Below, in pieces: positions 24,622 through 37,434 of a stretch of DNA of 64,000 bases. Below the pieces are notes generated by a model that worked only from the letters and a program-made list of their open reading frames with translations, did no database searches and was not told the DNA's origin. Position 1 is the stretch's first letter. Each line of letters begins with the position of its first letter. This DNA comes from Dactylellina haptotyla (Eukaryota; Ascomycota; Orbiliomycetes; Orbiliales; Orbiliaceae). A program made the translations under genes and the position numbers. The stretch is taken from the NCBI GenBank assembly GCA_031310005.1, contig CM062386.1:1116001-1180000 (forward strand). The letters are read 5' to 3'.

Positions 24622-26586
24622 CTATTTCTTTGGTTTGAAATCGTCATCGTCATCGTGCTTGGAATCCTCATCGTCGCTGAAATTCTCACCATCATCACTG
24701 AGATCCTCATCATCGCTAAAATCTTCCTCCCCTTCTATGACCTCCCAATTATCATCGTTGTCTTCGTCTTCATTCAGTGCGTTCGCCCCAGCCGCCACCG
24801 CACCGTCTCTACGGTTCTTCCACTCATCCTCCTTCTGTTGACGTCTCACTCTCTCCCTCTCCATCTGTGCGTCTCTCAACTTCGACTTCCTCTCCTTTTT
24901 CTTCTCACGCAGCATCTCTTTGTGTGATCTCAACGCCTGCTTCTGCAGGAGTCTCTTGTTTCTCGCCAGCTCGGACTGATACCTCTTCCACTGCTGCTCT
25001 GGCGTCAATTCGGCTTTCTGCGGCAGGTCCTCGATCATCGCGGTTCCCCGGACAGCAATTTGGCCCTTGTCGTTTTCGGCCCACAGTTCGTAGACCTTGT
25101 ACTCGATCTCTCGCTGCTCGACGGGGTGGAATTTCTCCAGTTTGTCACTCTCCGATTTCAGCGCTCGCAGCTTCTTTCTCGCAGGTTTCCTCTTGGCGTC
25201 GTATTCTTCTTCTGTGAGCTTTCCCGCGGTTTTCTGCACGGTGAGCTGCTTGAGGAGTTTCCGCATTGCGTCCATTTCATCGTACATGGGCGGTAGTCGT
25301 TCTCGCGGGTCCTCTTCGGGGATTCTTTCGGGCACGGGAGCGTCGGGGATCAATCGGCCGTAGATGTTAATCGGTTCGTTGACGAATAGCGGGGTGATGT
25401 TACGGTATTCGAAGCTGTTCACCTTCCACTCCTTTTCGAGCCCTAGGGTGTGGTTTCTCAGGAGCTCCAGGAGGAAAGTGAGGACCAGAGGCCCGTGGAC
25501 GACGAGGTCCTTGTGGCCTTCGTTTTCTTTGGTGTACGTTGGGTCGAGGTGGATCTTGTGGGCGTTGAAGGTGAGAGCCGAGTAGCGAAACAGGAGAGTC
25601 GGGGTCGGGGTGAAGGTATGGCTGAACTCGGCCTTGTCGGCGCGAGATTTGGATACGGTCGTAATATTATTTTTGGGCATTGGCGGGACGTCCTTCTCCA
25701 CGGGCTTGGGTTTCATGTATACTAAGCAACGCTGCTCGACGAGAGGGACTTCCGCGTCCGGGAGGATGACCGTAGGGTCGTCTTCCGAGGTGGTCACTTC
25801 TCCTATCAGTTTTGGGGACTTTGTGGGCTCCTTGACAATGTAACCTAGCCCCCAGAGTTTCCGCTTGATGTAGACAAACATCATTTCGTTGTCGCTGCCA
25901 GGCTCGCCTTTCATCTGGATGTCTTCGATGGTTTCGTGGCAGATGGCTCGTCTGCCGATATCCAGCGGACGGCCACGGCGAGCTCCACGGTCGTATCCCT
26001 TCCGGCGCTTGTCCGGCATCGAGTTGAAGGTGAGCTTGCCGCCGGCCCACATGCGCCGGGTCCAGTCCCCGCCGGGGCCTTGCGAGGAGATGTAGCCATC
26101 TGCGGAGAGGTCTGATTCTTGGGTGTAGCCGTTGAAGTATGCGAGGTGGAAGCCGGGCGGGAGGGTCTGGCCGTACACGGGGAGAATGTTTTTGATAGTG
26201 AAGGGATTATGCAGGGTCTTTTTCTCTTGGGGGTTCGGCGCTGTGATGTCGGAGAACTTGAGATAGGGTTGCAAGGTGAGGGTGAGGAGGTGGGACTGGG
26301 TGGGTGCGAGGTACTCCTGGATGACCGGGTAGTCCCGGACGAGGAGCTGGCGGGCCTCGACGGGGAGGGTCTTGAGATGCTCGCTGATTTCGGGATCCAA
26401 GCTGAGGTCCGCGGGGTCTTCGACCGCAGCTGGAGATTCCTTAGCTGAGGCCGTCGAGTTCCACCGCCAGGCGCGAGCGAGGGACGCCCGCAGCAGGACC
26501 GGGTGCGATCTTGAGGGGGGGGCCGTGTGCAGGCGGGTGTTCAGGACCAGACGGCGGGCCGGGCGCAGGAGCGAGGGGACGACCAT
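24622..26586 (-). CDS. HTD2: HTD2-like mitochondrial hydroxyacyl-thioester dehydratase, with long extension
   Basis: Likely 3-hydroxyacyl-ACP dehydratase of mitochondrial type II fatty-acid synthesis, the pathway that supplies octanoate for lipoate. Intronless, 654 aa. The first 45 residues are Arg/Ser-rich without acidic residues, a mitochondrial presequence. Residues 85-295 form the N-terminal degenerate hotdog half (LPPGFHLAYFNGYTQESDLSADGY, RRMWAGGKL). Residues 330-415 and 497-520 form the MaoC-like hotdog with the catalytic region YSALTFNAHKIHLDPTY and VVHGPLVLTFLL, ending YELWAENDKGQIAVRGTAMIE. Two charged additions are odd: an insert at about 420-490 within the hotdog and a tail at 525-654 that is first Lys/Arg/Glu helical and then Asp/Glu-rich. 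Typical HTD2 proteins are roughly 280-400 aa. It is transcribed divergently from LAS21. Confidence 0.85.
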   Translation of the reverse strand: MVVPSLLRPARRLVLNTRLHTAPPSRSHPVLLRASLARAWRWNSTASAKESPAAVEDPADLSLDPEISEHLKTLPVEARQLLVRDYPVIQEYLAPTQSHLLTLTLQPYLKFSDITAPNPQEKKTLHNPFTIKNILPVYGQTLPPGFHLAYFNGYTQESDLSADGYISSQGPGGDWTRRMWAGGKLTFNSMPDKRRKGYDRGARRGRPLDIGRRAICHETIEDIQMKGEPGSDNEMMFVYIKRKLWGLGYIVKEPTKSPKLIGEVTTSEDDPTVILPDAEVPLVEQRCLVYMKPKPVEKDVPPMPKNNITTVSKSRADKAEFSHTFTPTPTLLFRYSALTFNAHKIHLDPTYTKENEGHKDLVVHGPLVLTFLLELLRNHTLGLEKEWKVNSFEYRNITPLFVNEPINIYGRLIPDAPVPERIPEEDPRERLPPMYDEMDAMRKLLKQLTVQKTAGKLTEEEYDAKRKPARKKLRALKSESDKLEKFHPVEQREIEYKVYELWAENDKGQIAVRGTAMIEDLPQKAELTPEQQWKRYQSELARNKRLLQKQALRSHKEMLREKKKERKSKLRDAQMERERVRRQQKEDEWKNRRDGAVAAGANALNEDEDNDDNWEVIEGEEDFSDDEDLSDDGENFSDDEDSKHDDDDDFKPKK

Positions 26587-27115
26587 ATTTTTATTCTATT
26601 TTTTGTATTTTGTATTTATATCGAAATATATCCTTTTTGGAGTTGCGTTGGCGGTGCGAAATGCAACGGGGCAGCGGGCGGATGGCGGCCGATTGATGGC
26701 GGCTATTCCATGGCGGCGGGACGTTATCCACCAGCTATCCTCTTGCCGACGATACCGGCTATGCTGGCTATTCTGATGCTGAAGAAGAAGAAGATGATGA
26801 TGATGATATGTACAAGATGGTGTTTCGAACGTTGGAAAATTCTGGTCTGCGACAGGCCCGTCCCAAAGCGGCGAACGAAGCGAAGGACGAGGTTCCACTT
26901 GCGCTTCAAACGGAACTCGCGTCGAAGGAGGCTGCTGCACCTTCCCTGCCGGTGCGCCAGCTCGGTGCCCGCCCGCCAGGAACCAATAACACGACGAACG
27001 CCAGGCCCGTTTCCTGGTTTCCGATCCCTTCCTCCCGTCTGGCTGCTGTGCTGCTGCTGACACGCCAAGTTGACCCGAGATACCGGTCTGTCCGCTGATA
27101 TCGATATCGATTTCC
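26587..27115. promoter_or_regulatory. Shared divergent promoter region of HTD2-like gene and LAS21
   Basis: 529 bases lie between two divergent start codons, so regulatory elements are probably shared. A trinucleotide repeat (GAA then GAT) runs at about 26783-26814. I see no obvious TATA box at the expected spacing for either gene. Confidence 0.4.
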
Positions 27116-30100
27116 ATGGTTTATGCTTCGATCCGCTGGCTCCGGCTGGCAGCTGGCAACCTTCTGCTCATCGTCTCCGTCCTCGTCTTCGCCCAGGCCT
27201 TCTTCCCCTACAAGCCCTTCCTCCAAGGCCTCGCGCAGCATGCCGACTATCACGACGAGGGCCAGGTGCCCGCGCCTCCCCAGTTCGAGAAGATTGTCTT
27301 CATGCTAATTGACGCCCTGAGGAGGTACGCATTTGTATCAATCATATAAAACCTGGCGCAATCGGCGGGCGTTAGAAGTATACAATATAGCGCTGATTGC
27401 TAACGAGTGCCCGTAAAAGCGATTTCGTATTTGGGGATAATTCTGGTTTCCAATTTACACAGAGGTAAGCGAATGGCGCGCTATCTCTCTGCATCTATTT
27501 AATATAAACATATATATATATATATTAATTTTTGGAATATAGCTTGATACGATCTGGTGTCGCGCTCCCGTTCACTGCCCATGCCGTCTCCCCCACAATC
27601 ACCATGCCAAAGATCAAAGCCCTGACCACCGGTTCAATTCCCGGATTTCTAGACCTGATCCTCAACTTTGCCGAGTCCGACACCACGTCGACTCTTGCAA
27701 CTCAGGATAACTGGCTGGCGCAAGTGAAACAGAGCGGCAAGAAGCTCGTCATGTTTGGTGACGATACCTGGCTTAAACTGTTCCCTGGAATGTTCGAGCG
27801 TACCGAAGGAACCGTTAGCTTCTTCGTATCAGTACGGTTCGCATCCGTGCCCTACGTTGTACTTTTGTTCAAAACTAAATGTGATCAATAGGACTTCACA
27901 GATGTGGACAACAACGTCACACGCCATGTGAACCCAGAGCTGAAACAGCAAGACTGGGATGCCCTCATTCTTCATTATCTCGGCCTGGACCATATCGGCC
28001 ACAAGACTGGTCCGAGGAGCCAGCACATGATCCCCAAGCAGAGAGAGATGGATGGAATCGTCAAACGAATCTACAATGCCGTGGAAACAGAAGCGCACCT
28101 CAAGGACACCTTGTTCGTGTTGGTAGGCGACCACGGCATGAACGACGGCGGCGGCCACGGCGGCTCTTCTGCAGGCGAAACATCCTCCGCGCTTGTCTTC
28201 ATGTCTCCGAAACTCAAAACCCTGAATTTAGAACGCAAGGCGCCAGAAGTACCTTCGGACGAATTTACATACTACCGAAGAATCGCGCAGTCCGATGTTG
28301 CCCCAACATTGACCACACTTTTGGGGCTGCCCATCCCAAAGAATAACCTTGGTCTCATGGTTGAAGAGTTCCTACCACTATGGAAAGGTATGCCATCCAA
28401 GTTACCTATCTAAACGATTTAAAATGCAGTAGCTAAGATAGAACAGTTGATGATCAGGTCAAGATTCTGAACACAAACGCCCGGGAGCTATCGAGGTTGA
28501 TATCCGCCTCCTATCCGGAGTTCGATAAACTTCTCGATGAGAGCAAATGCCGGGAGAAACCTAGCGAGCTTGAATCGCTGGCGTGCATTTGGCATACCGC
28601 GCACGCATCAACATCTCCTGAAGAGAAGATGAAGCTTTTCAAAAAGGTATACTATATCCACTGGAATTCCAGCTTGTTCGATTTTTTGACTGACCTACTC
28701 TAGTTTTCGAGCGAATCTCAGGATATCTTGACTTCCGCCGCAACCAACTACGATACGGATAGCATGCTTATCGCCATTGTCATCGGCTTTGTCTCACTTG
28801 GTCTCTTCACCACCGTCTGGGTAGTCGACGGAATCCAAGGTTCATTATTCCACAAGCTGCTTTTCTGGGCTCTTTCCCTCTCGTATGGCGGTATGATGAT
28901 TGCAAGCAGCTACGTCGAAGAGGAACAGCAGTATTGGTACTGGGCTGCCTCTGGCTGGGGCATAATTCTTCTCATCAGAGAGTAAGTAATAGTGTTACCT
29001 CTCGTCAAAATCCCCGGTGCTAACTATTTCTTCCCGATTAAAAGACTCCAGCAAGGCGAGAGTGGTCTTAAATCGGTCATTATCCTCGTGCTCTTAAGGA
29101 TCATCCGCCGTTGGAACCAAACTGGCCAAAAGCATGCCGGCGCCGAAGACATTTCCAAGGACTTTCTCTCCCACCACCCTATAGTCCTATGGATTCTCGT
29201 CTTCTTCTCCTACACCGACATGTTCTGGCGACTGAAGCGGAACCTGGAAACACGGCACTCCGCCATTGTAGGACCCGTGATGAGCATCTCACCCGTAGTA
29301 TCCAGCATGTTGTTCAAACTCAGCATGGCAGCATTAGACCAACGGGAACTCATCCCATCGTTCCTCATGGACTTCGCAGAGGGATTTGCGAAGGTTTCCG
29401 TCGTCACACAAGCGCAACTGGTATTCGCGATCCTCTTCATAATTGCAACATACCTCGTAATCGTCCGGAACCCGAGTCTAAAAGGAACAAATGGTACGTA
29501 CTCATACAATAACGCCCCTCCCTCCCCACTCCCTCCATTACAGCGAATCCCCATGCTAACAATATTGAAAATGATTTAATTACGATGAAATAAAGCCTCC
29601 GGAGTATCCAGAATCCAACCGTTCCATGACATCCTCACGGTATTTATAGCGACGCAGTCCCGCCTGCCGAATATTCCGGTAATCTGGTTCTTCAACGTGA
29701 TGATGCTCCTCCTCGACGATATGAACTTCTCGCTGCTGGAGATCATCCTGACCGGTCTGACGATGCAACACGTCGCCTTCTTCGCCCTCGGAAACTCCAA
29801 CGCGATATCTTCCGTTGACCTGTCGAATTCGTTTAATGGGGTTTCCGGGTTCAACGTCGGCTTCGTGGCGTTACTAACATTCCTCACGAACTGGTCTGGG
29901 CCGGTGCTGTGGACTTCTGGCACTGTACTTTTGATGAGTACCTGGATGGCCAGGCAGCGCAAGCAGAACGAGAAGGAGAGTAAGAAGGAGACTGACGATG
30001 GAAAACCGGTGGCGGCGACGGCGGGTGCGGATAAGAAGACCAGGGGGGGCATGATGGATACGTACTTAAAGTACGCTGAGGTCATGTCGACGTTTCGCGC

Positions 30101-30266
30101 GGTGGCGATGGTGGCGGTCATGGGCGCTTGTATGGCGTTGAGGATGCACTTGTTCGTTTGGACGGTGTTTTCGCCAAAGTATCTGTTCGCGATGGTGTGG
30201 ACTGGTGTTCACCATGTTATTGTGGATTTGGTGGTTGCTGGAGTGTTGCATTTCACGGGAGTATAA
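27116..30266 (+). CDS. LAS21: GPI ethanolamine phosphate transferase 2 (Las21/Gpi7)
   Basis: ER membrane enzyme that adds phosphoethanolamine to the second mannose of the GPI anchor; PIG-G is the human counterpart. Eight exons join in phase: 27116..27324, 27420..27464, 27543..27831, 27892..28387, 28447..28646, 28704..28981, 29045..29493 and 29596..30266, giving 878 aa, near the family norm. Residues 7-30 are the N-terminal anchor. The luminal alkaline-phosphatase-like domain shows FMLIDALRSDFVFG (metal Asp), the nucleophile region SPTITMPKIKALTTGS (about 101-115), YLGLDHIGHKTGP and VGDHGMNDGGGHGG. Multiple membrane spans follow from about residue 455 to the end. Exon 2 is only 45 bases yet encodes conserved DFVFGDNSGFQFTQ, so omitting it breaks the active site. 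The acceptor of exon 5 (after GAACAG at 28446) was chosen because it restores WKVDDQVKILNTNA. Confidence 0.95.
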
Positions 30267-30942
30267 AACCGGCATGAAGAGAGGGTTTAGGTTAGCCCCT
30301 ATACTACCTGGGGAGTTGATGGTTGAGGATAGTAATGGTATCTTCCATCTTGCGCTACCTGTCATATGATCTAGATTCTGTTATCTGTTCAATAGAAATA
30401 GATGGCATTTTAAATATTTTTTCGTTGTATGTTATAGTATCAATTTCGCACATAGACTTTCAAATTCTGGGTATATTACATCAGAAACAAAAAATGAAAG
30501 GGGATAACCGTACCCGTGAGAAGTAATTTTTGTAAAAGTAGAGATGCGGAGATGAGGGTGCGCCGCTCTTAGTAAAGTAGTAAAGTAGAAAGAACCATAG
30601 CATGTAGAAAAAGAGAACAGAATTGCGAGTTTCGCCTTGGACTCCGCCCTTTTTGGTTAAAATAAAGAAAGAAAAAAGGACTAAACAAATGGAAAGGAAA
30701 ATAATCCCAGAACTTTTGATAGTACAAAGAAGGTACTAGATGGTATGATGTGCCGAGTCAAAACATAAAAAACAAAGAAGATATGAAGTTTTCTTAGAAA
30801 AAAAAAGATGATGAGAAAATCCGAATAAACCCGCCTGCAAAACAAATGCAGAACAATAATCCACAGCTCCGTTAATAATTATAGAACAGAACCTCCCACA
30901 AAACTTTCCAATACCAAAAAAGAAGAGCACAATTTCCCATCA
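30267..30942. other. Convergent 3' flanks of LAS21 and TSC2
   Basis: 676 bases of AT-rich sequence with A-runs on the plus strand; no gene seen. Confidence 0.6.
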
Positions 30943-33900
30943 TCAAGTCCACTTTGAGAAATCAACATTCTCCAAAAGCCCATCGACTTCGTTCCCAGCG
31001 CCGCCAGCCTCGCCTCTCGCATCCGGAAATTCCGTACTACTGGCCACACTCATCGCCAGCGAAATCCTCCTATAATCGCTCGCCCGGCTTCCCGGGCTAA
31101 CCGTCACCCCGAGCCGTTCCCTCAACTTGTTAATGCCTCTCAACCGATGCCGCCAGTTGCTCACAAAGTCCATCCCGCCCTCGTTATACACATGCGCGAA
31201 CACGCTCGCATTCAACGCTAGGTTTCGCACAGTCGCTGACAAGTGCTTCCCGCTAACCATCTTGCCCTCACCTCCACCGGCGGGGCTGATGTCCGGCAGA
31301 CCCGGCTTCACCATCACCTGCACTTTATAGTACAATTTGTCCGCCTCATCCCAGTTCTTCAGCCGGGTCGCGATGAAACCGGTCTTGGCCTCCGGGGTGA
31401 TCACGATATTGACGAAATTGAACTGCGCGGGTATGGTGTCGAATTTGTACGCCAGTCCTGAATTGTTAAAGATGATGTTGACAAAGTCGTTTCCAATGTG
31501 TCGTTTCTTGTTGGTGCACTGCGGATCATGAATGCGGTTTGTAGGCATCATCGTTGTGACGTGGAAGATGATTTGCGTGATCTTATCGTTCCAGTAGAAG
31601 GCAAACTCGCCGTCCATGTTGTGCTCGCGGTCCAGACCACCGGAATTGATCGTGCTGCCTTGGAGGGCGATGAGGTCGCCGAGCTTGTCAACAAAGTCCG
31701 TGTAGTCCGATGAACCCATCACGTTCGAGAGGATTTCTGTTTCCTCGGTTTGTCCGGAGCCAACGTAAACGACTCCGATTTTGTGGAAGTCGACGACGGG
31801 GATGCGGTCGAAGACACTGATCGCGCGATTGGTTTGGTCGTCTTCCGGGAGGAGGACAGGGCGGGATATTTCGGACGAAACGTCAGTGGTAATTTGCATG
31901 AGCACATGGCTTGGTAAGACTGCTGGTTGTCGCGTGGCTTCCAGCAGGTGGTGATGGTGAGATCGATCGATGGGGCTTTCTCCGCCGGATCCGTTGTTCA
32001 CAGATAGTGCTTCGGATGTGAATGATCCTTGATGAATACTCTGCGCCTGTTGCGACTCCGGACTTAAATTGAAGCTCGATGTTCCCGACTATTATCATTC
32101 AATTAGCATCACATTCGACTTATCACATGCGTGTAATAAACTTACCGGCTGTCGAATAACCACTTGCGACGCCCCCGTAATGATCGATGTATTAATGGTA
32201 ATAATCTTCGACCCCAGAAGCCAACTCTTGCTGCTACTCATATGCCCCACAGGCTGTACCCCCTTAACGTGGTTCTTTAAATCTACGTCGGCATACGTAA
32301 ATCTTCTCAACATGTCAATACTCGCTTGACTCTGCTCGTCAAGCACATCCTTCTGCCCGCCGTCACCGAGTATCAGACCTCGTGTAATCCACGTAACGTA
32401 TTTCGCGCGATCACTGAGTTTTAGCGCTAAGAACCAGGTGGAAATGACATTATATGCTAAAGTAAGCACATACTGCGATATCTGCGGCTGTTCCTGCTGG
32501 TGGCTGTTGGTAATAGATATATCAGGTGAGATATCCTTTCCTGTTGCTCTGTGTAGCGACGTGGTACGGCTTAGATGTGTCTCCTTGGTATGCTGGATGT
32601 ACCTGAACGCAATCGCAAACACACTCTTATAGTCCGGTTCCGTAAAGTTCACCGTCGTAGAAGGTAGATGCGCCAACAGAGATAAGAACTCCAAGATGTG
32701 AACACTGACGGCCGAGTTTGTGATAATCTGTGACAGTTTGACAAGAATACCAGGCAAGAACTTTGTTGTAGCCATGGGGAGCTCGTAACTACAGATCGAG
32801 AGTGCGTGAATGCATGGTTTTGCGGTCCGTTGCCAAGAGTGTAGACCCAATTGGAACGCCTTGACGATTGCCTCCTGGTCCATTCTGCTATAGTGTTCCT
32901 GGTAGGCAATAAGTATCGTTAGGATATGGATCAGAGCGACTGCCATTTCCGCTTTCTTAACATCCGCCGGTAACTCGACGTTTGGAAGTCGGTTGGTATG
33001 CAGCTGCTCGCAAATGATCAATCGCATGTGCTGGATCTGCTCCGCGCAATTCGAGAATAAGGTCTTGTTGCATATCTGGGAAGGCAGGTGGACGAGAATG
33101 TAGGAAAAGAACTCGAACTCCGCGCCGTTCTCGATAACCAAATTGACGATATCGAGCCATTTCCGCAAGTTGAGAACCTTCCTCTCAGGCATCATCGCCA
33201 ATCCGGTGCCGCTGCCGTTATCAAATGTCTCCACAGAGCAAGATAGTTCTTGGCTCGCAATCTGCGGTAGAGGTTCCGGGAATGCCTGAACTTCGGGGTA
33301 CGTCCACAGTGGAGGCTTTGGCTTCACTCGAACGTACTTTTCCATATTACCCCTCGAAGCCGACCTGGGTAGCGTCCCGTGACTGCCGACATTTCTCAAA
33401 CTCGTATTCCGTCCCAGTGAAGGCGCGGACAATCCCATAACCTCTGACGACTCAGAATCCGCCCTGGCAAGCTCATCAGCCGAGCGTTCCGTTTTCCCAA
33501 ACAATGCCGCGAGACTGTGGGACTCCGTATCCTCGACTAGGCAGATATAGTGCTCCGAGTCCGCACGAATCCTCACCAGCAACCTCGCAGCCGTCAACCT
33601 GGCGTCCAGTTCGTAAAGATTAGAGCCAGCGATCCTGAGCAATTCATCATAAACGGCAACGGCTCTCGTCGGATTCGACTGGAAATTTTGAATGAAAATC
33701 CATGTAAACCCTCGAGCGATAATATTCGACGGCGAGGTCGGTGTAACTGTCTTCGTCGTGCCGCTGCTCGCGTCATCCACGGACGAGTTACTCCCGTTCC
33801 CCACACTTCCATTCGCACTTCCACCCTTCGTACTATGATTCTCCAACGTTTCCGCCATGACGGTCATAATCTTCTGGAACAACAACTCGCCACCATCCTT

Positions 33901-35775
33901 CGCCACATCTACTGCAACCCTCACCAGCATCTCGAGCACTCTCACATCGTGCTCGCCGGGCATAACATCAAAAATCGCTACAATCAAAGCATGGAGACTG
34001 TGCTCGTCACAGACCTCCTTGATCGTCTCGTACACGTCCTTGATTAGCGACAGTATGCTAATACGCATATGATATGGCCGGCCCGTATTCTTAAAAAAGA
34101 TATCAATCAGCCGACGCGAGTTAAGCAGCCACGCGCTACACGATGGATAGCACAAATGCTCTGTCGCATAGTAGTTGATCACCAGCTCCGCACAGCTGTC
34201 CGGTAAGTGTGGATGAAGCTTGACAAAAAAGTCCATCACTACCTCGCTCGAGTTGAAATCTACGCTTGCGCAAAGTTTCTCCAGCTGGGCGATGATCTGC
34301 GATACGGAAGCGTATACCGCGATCGCAACGTTATCCTTCTTTGCGGCGGCGTCGTGGTTCGGCGCAGTAGATTGCAGTCGTTCCGCGGCCCGTGTGGCGC
34401 ACTGGTGGACGATGTCGAGCGGCATTGCCCATTCGTCGAATGTGATTTGCTCGACGACTTCCCGTTTCGATAGGATGTTGAAAATGGCTCGGCAGAGGTC
34501 GAGCTCTAAGCGGGGGTTGTTCGCTGATAGTGACGCTTTGTAAGCTGTCATCACAGTTGATATTTGAAGCTCTGGGAGTCCGTTGTCGCCAGCGCCGAGG
34601 AGGAGGCGTTCGAAGAAGCAGACGGCGCCACGGAGGGTATTCGAGTTGAACTGGGTTTCCTTCCGACTGGGTGATTCTAGGATTGACTTGAGCGCGAGGA
34701 TGGAATTATGCGCCATGTAGCTCTTGCAGAGGTTGCAGATGGCGTTCCAGGTGGCATCTGTGAGATCCCTGATGGTGGCGTAGGCGCCGCATAGAACCTC
34801 GATACAAGGGGTCAGCGACGGCTTGGGTATATACCCGTATGTGATCAGTACATCGATGAACATCAGCGAACGGGTGATGTCTTCTTTGCTGGTAGTCTTT
34901 TTGCATATCGATAGGATGTCGTTTAGGAGCGGGACAAGCTCTTTCTCTTGGAATGTTTTGAAGCTGAATTTGACCACGCTGATGAGGAAGGAGAAGAGTT
35001 GTTGGAGGTTGGATTCGGCGGGGCTGAAGGAGCTTGTGGGGTAGTTGTCGCGCTTGCGGGCCTGGCGGGCAGCGGCAGCTTCGCGGAACCAAGCCTTGAG
35101 CCAGCGAGATAGTAAGGGTTGGATATCCCGTTCGAAGGCAACGAGGTCCTTGCCGTTGTTGGTGAGGGCGACAAGAGCCTCGAGCTGCAGTTCAAAGTCA
35201 TTCGTAGAGTGGTTGTTGGCGATAGCGCGGAAGTAAGTTATACGGTCGAGGGACGAGCCCTCGGACTGGGAGATGCACGCTATGAGGAGCCTGAAGGCGA
35301 CATGCCGAGCTTCTGGAGGGTTCTGGATGTCGGCCAAGTCCTGCGCGGTGAGCCAGACGGTGCTGACGGAGGATATGGGGTAGTCGACTATCGTGCGGCA
35401 GAGGTTTTCGGCGGCGTTTATTCGCATGGGCAGCGGGTTGCCGTGCTTGAGCTGGAGGAGTTGATGGTGGGTGTGTATCGATCCTCCGGCGGCGACAGTC
35501 GCAGCCGCAGCCGCCGCGGAGCGAGGAGTGCCGTCGGCGAGCAGGCCGTTGGAATGGATTCCATTGGGGGTGTAGTGAGAGTCGGACAGAGGCGATTCTG
35601 TATTCGGGAACGGTGAGCCCGGGGTGGCCAGCGCGGGCGAGAGCGACGAGCCGCTGTTGCCAGTGCCTGTGGGCGAGGGCACCGACGCAGACGACTTGAG
35701 TCTACCGAGACCGCGAAAGACTCCAGCAAAGCCGGAGCTCTGCTTCGTATCGGGGGGACTTTCGACTCGAGACAT
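30943..35775 (-). CDS. TSC2: Tuberin, TSC2-type Rheb GTPase-activating protein
   Basis: GAP for the Rheb GTPase and thereby a brake on TORC1; in fission yeast Tsc1-Tsc2 also controls amino-acid uptake. Two exons (32146..35775, 30943..32088) give 1591 aa. The intron of 57 bases has donor GTAAGT, a GCTAAT branch and acceptor TAG, and joins IRQP to SGTSSFNL in phase. Residues about 80-600 form the alpha-helical N-terminal tuberin region and 640-1200 the central tuberin domain. The C-terminal RapGAP domain (about 1270-1480) has VDFHKIGVVYVGSGQ, the catalytic-loop sequence KKRHIGNDFVNIIFN with the Asn thumb near residue 1410, and FNFVNIVITPE. The catalytic Asn is intact, so it should be active. 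S. cerevisiae lacks TSC1/TSC2; many filamentous fungi keep them. The AVT1-type transporter lies 1.7 kb upstream on the same strand. Confidence 0.95.
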
Positions 35776-37434
35776 TGGGCCAATACTTCATGGCCTGGGA
35801 GGGATGGTTGTCGTGGGTAAGAGAGGTCGTTCGGCGACGGGCCGACGATGTATTATTTTATATATTCTGTCGATAGATAAGTAAGTATCCCTGGTAGTTG
35901 TGTGCGGTGGTGGTTGGTGTATGCTGGTAGTGGTGGTAGTAGCAGTAGAGCGGAAGGTGAGCACGCGCTCGCTAGTATGCCGTAGAACACTCAAAAGACA
36001 GCGACGCCGAGAAGAAGAAAAAGGATAAGAAGAAGAACAGATGATATGATGTCCTCTCGTATCTGAGGGAGTCGCAGTGAAAGAAGGAATCGAATCGAAT
36101 CGAACCGGGCTGTGTGGAGATGGTGAAGCTTTACGTAACAGAATCCTTCTTCCCCAGATTTTCAATACGGGCAAGGCTGCTCCTCCTCCTACTCCTCCTT
36201 CGTGGGCAGTGGCCGCCGCGCCTGTTCGCTGTTCAGGCGCAAGGCCGGGTGAGGTTGGACGGTGGAGATAATAGCAGTATATCCGCGAGAGAGAGGGGGC
36301 GGCGGGGAGAGAGGGACACGAGCATGAGCATGTGAATAGACAACAATAATAATATTATCAAAATGTTAATTACAGCATCGTCACCGCACGGTGGGTATCA
36401 TCGGGTCGGAAGAATGTCGAGGGGCATGCTGATGCATCTTATAGAAAGGGGAGGGCAAGTCAAAGTGAGGTCAGCCAGCGGCCGAGTCAGGGACCAGGAC
36501 GGCAGACGGACGGCCCTTGCGGCGGTAGGGCACTACGGTGATACTAACGCTGGTGCTCCCCGGATTCTGATAGTAATTTTGATAATCACCATTTAAACTC
36601 AACCCGATAGCTGACTAGCACGTTGGGTTCGCAGCCTGGCCAGGGGCGTATGATTACAGCAGTCATATCACTGCCCTCAGACGCCAATTCACCAACGTCT
36701 AGATTCGAGCCTCTCTCTCTTCCTCCCCTATTCTAGATCCTCTCACGCAGGAAAAAAGTCTGCCTGTTTTTTTTTTCTTCTCACATTCGCCCTCTCGTCA
36801 CAATGGCCAGCTGGACGGAAATTGCCTGAGAAAGGACAGTGGGAAACTGAGAGGGAGGAAAAAAAAAACGCCACACTGGCAAGTGGATTGTGATTCGGTG
36901 TAGGTTGGTGGGGGCCCTCTCGCGCTTGCATCTTTCCGGGATTCGCTCAGTCAGACTCTGCCCTGCTAACCGAACACCGACCCACATTTAATGTTCTGTG
37001 ACTAGCTCGTGCATGGCTCCCAGCTTCCAAGACGGGTATTTGGATATGACCTTCCCGTCAGATTTTGTGATATTGTCCGTGGTAGTAGTATACAGTCTTG
37101 TAAAATGTCGACGCGCATTTCTATACAACAAAAAATGGATAAACAAAGAAAGAGACGGCATGGAAAACGGGAACAGATATATCCAGCTACGGATGCTTCA
37201 ATCTCGAAGAACCCTCCCCCGGTATGCACCCATGCATGTTATCATCTTGATAGCCGGAGGGGGGAAACAGGCTCGCAAAACCATAAATGTATATGAGCTT
37301 ATGCCCTTGGTCATATATGCATAAAAAAAATAAAAAATAAAAAAACTCGAGTCGCTAGAAATGCTGTTCAGGGAAAATGCTGTCTCCGCTGACCCACCTC
37401 GGCTGTATTTTTCTTTCGAAATTCCATTTTAAAA
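35776..37434. other. Upstream region of TSC2 and 3' flank of AVT1-type gene
   Basis: Purine-rich on the plus strand around 35990-36040 and 36280-36315, thus CT-rich in the sense of TSC2, consistent with its leader or promoter. A GAATC-like pentamer is repeated at 36087-36102. No gene supported. Confidence 0.5.

Noticed and set aside
36085-36105. GAATCGAATCGAACC resembling a tRNA T-arm on the minus strand
   Set aside because: Flanking bases do not form the T stem or acceptor stem; it is a short pentamer repeat.
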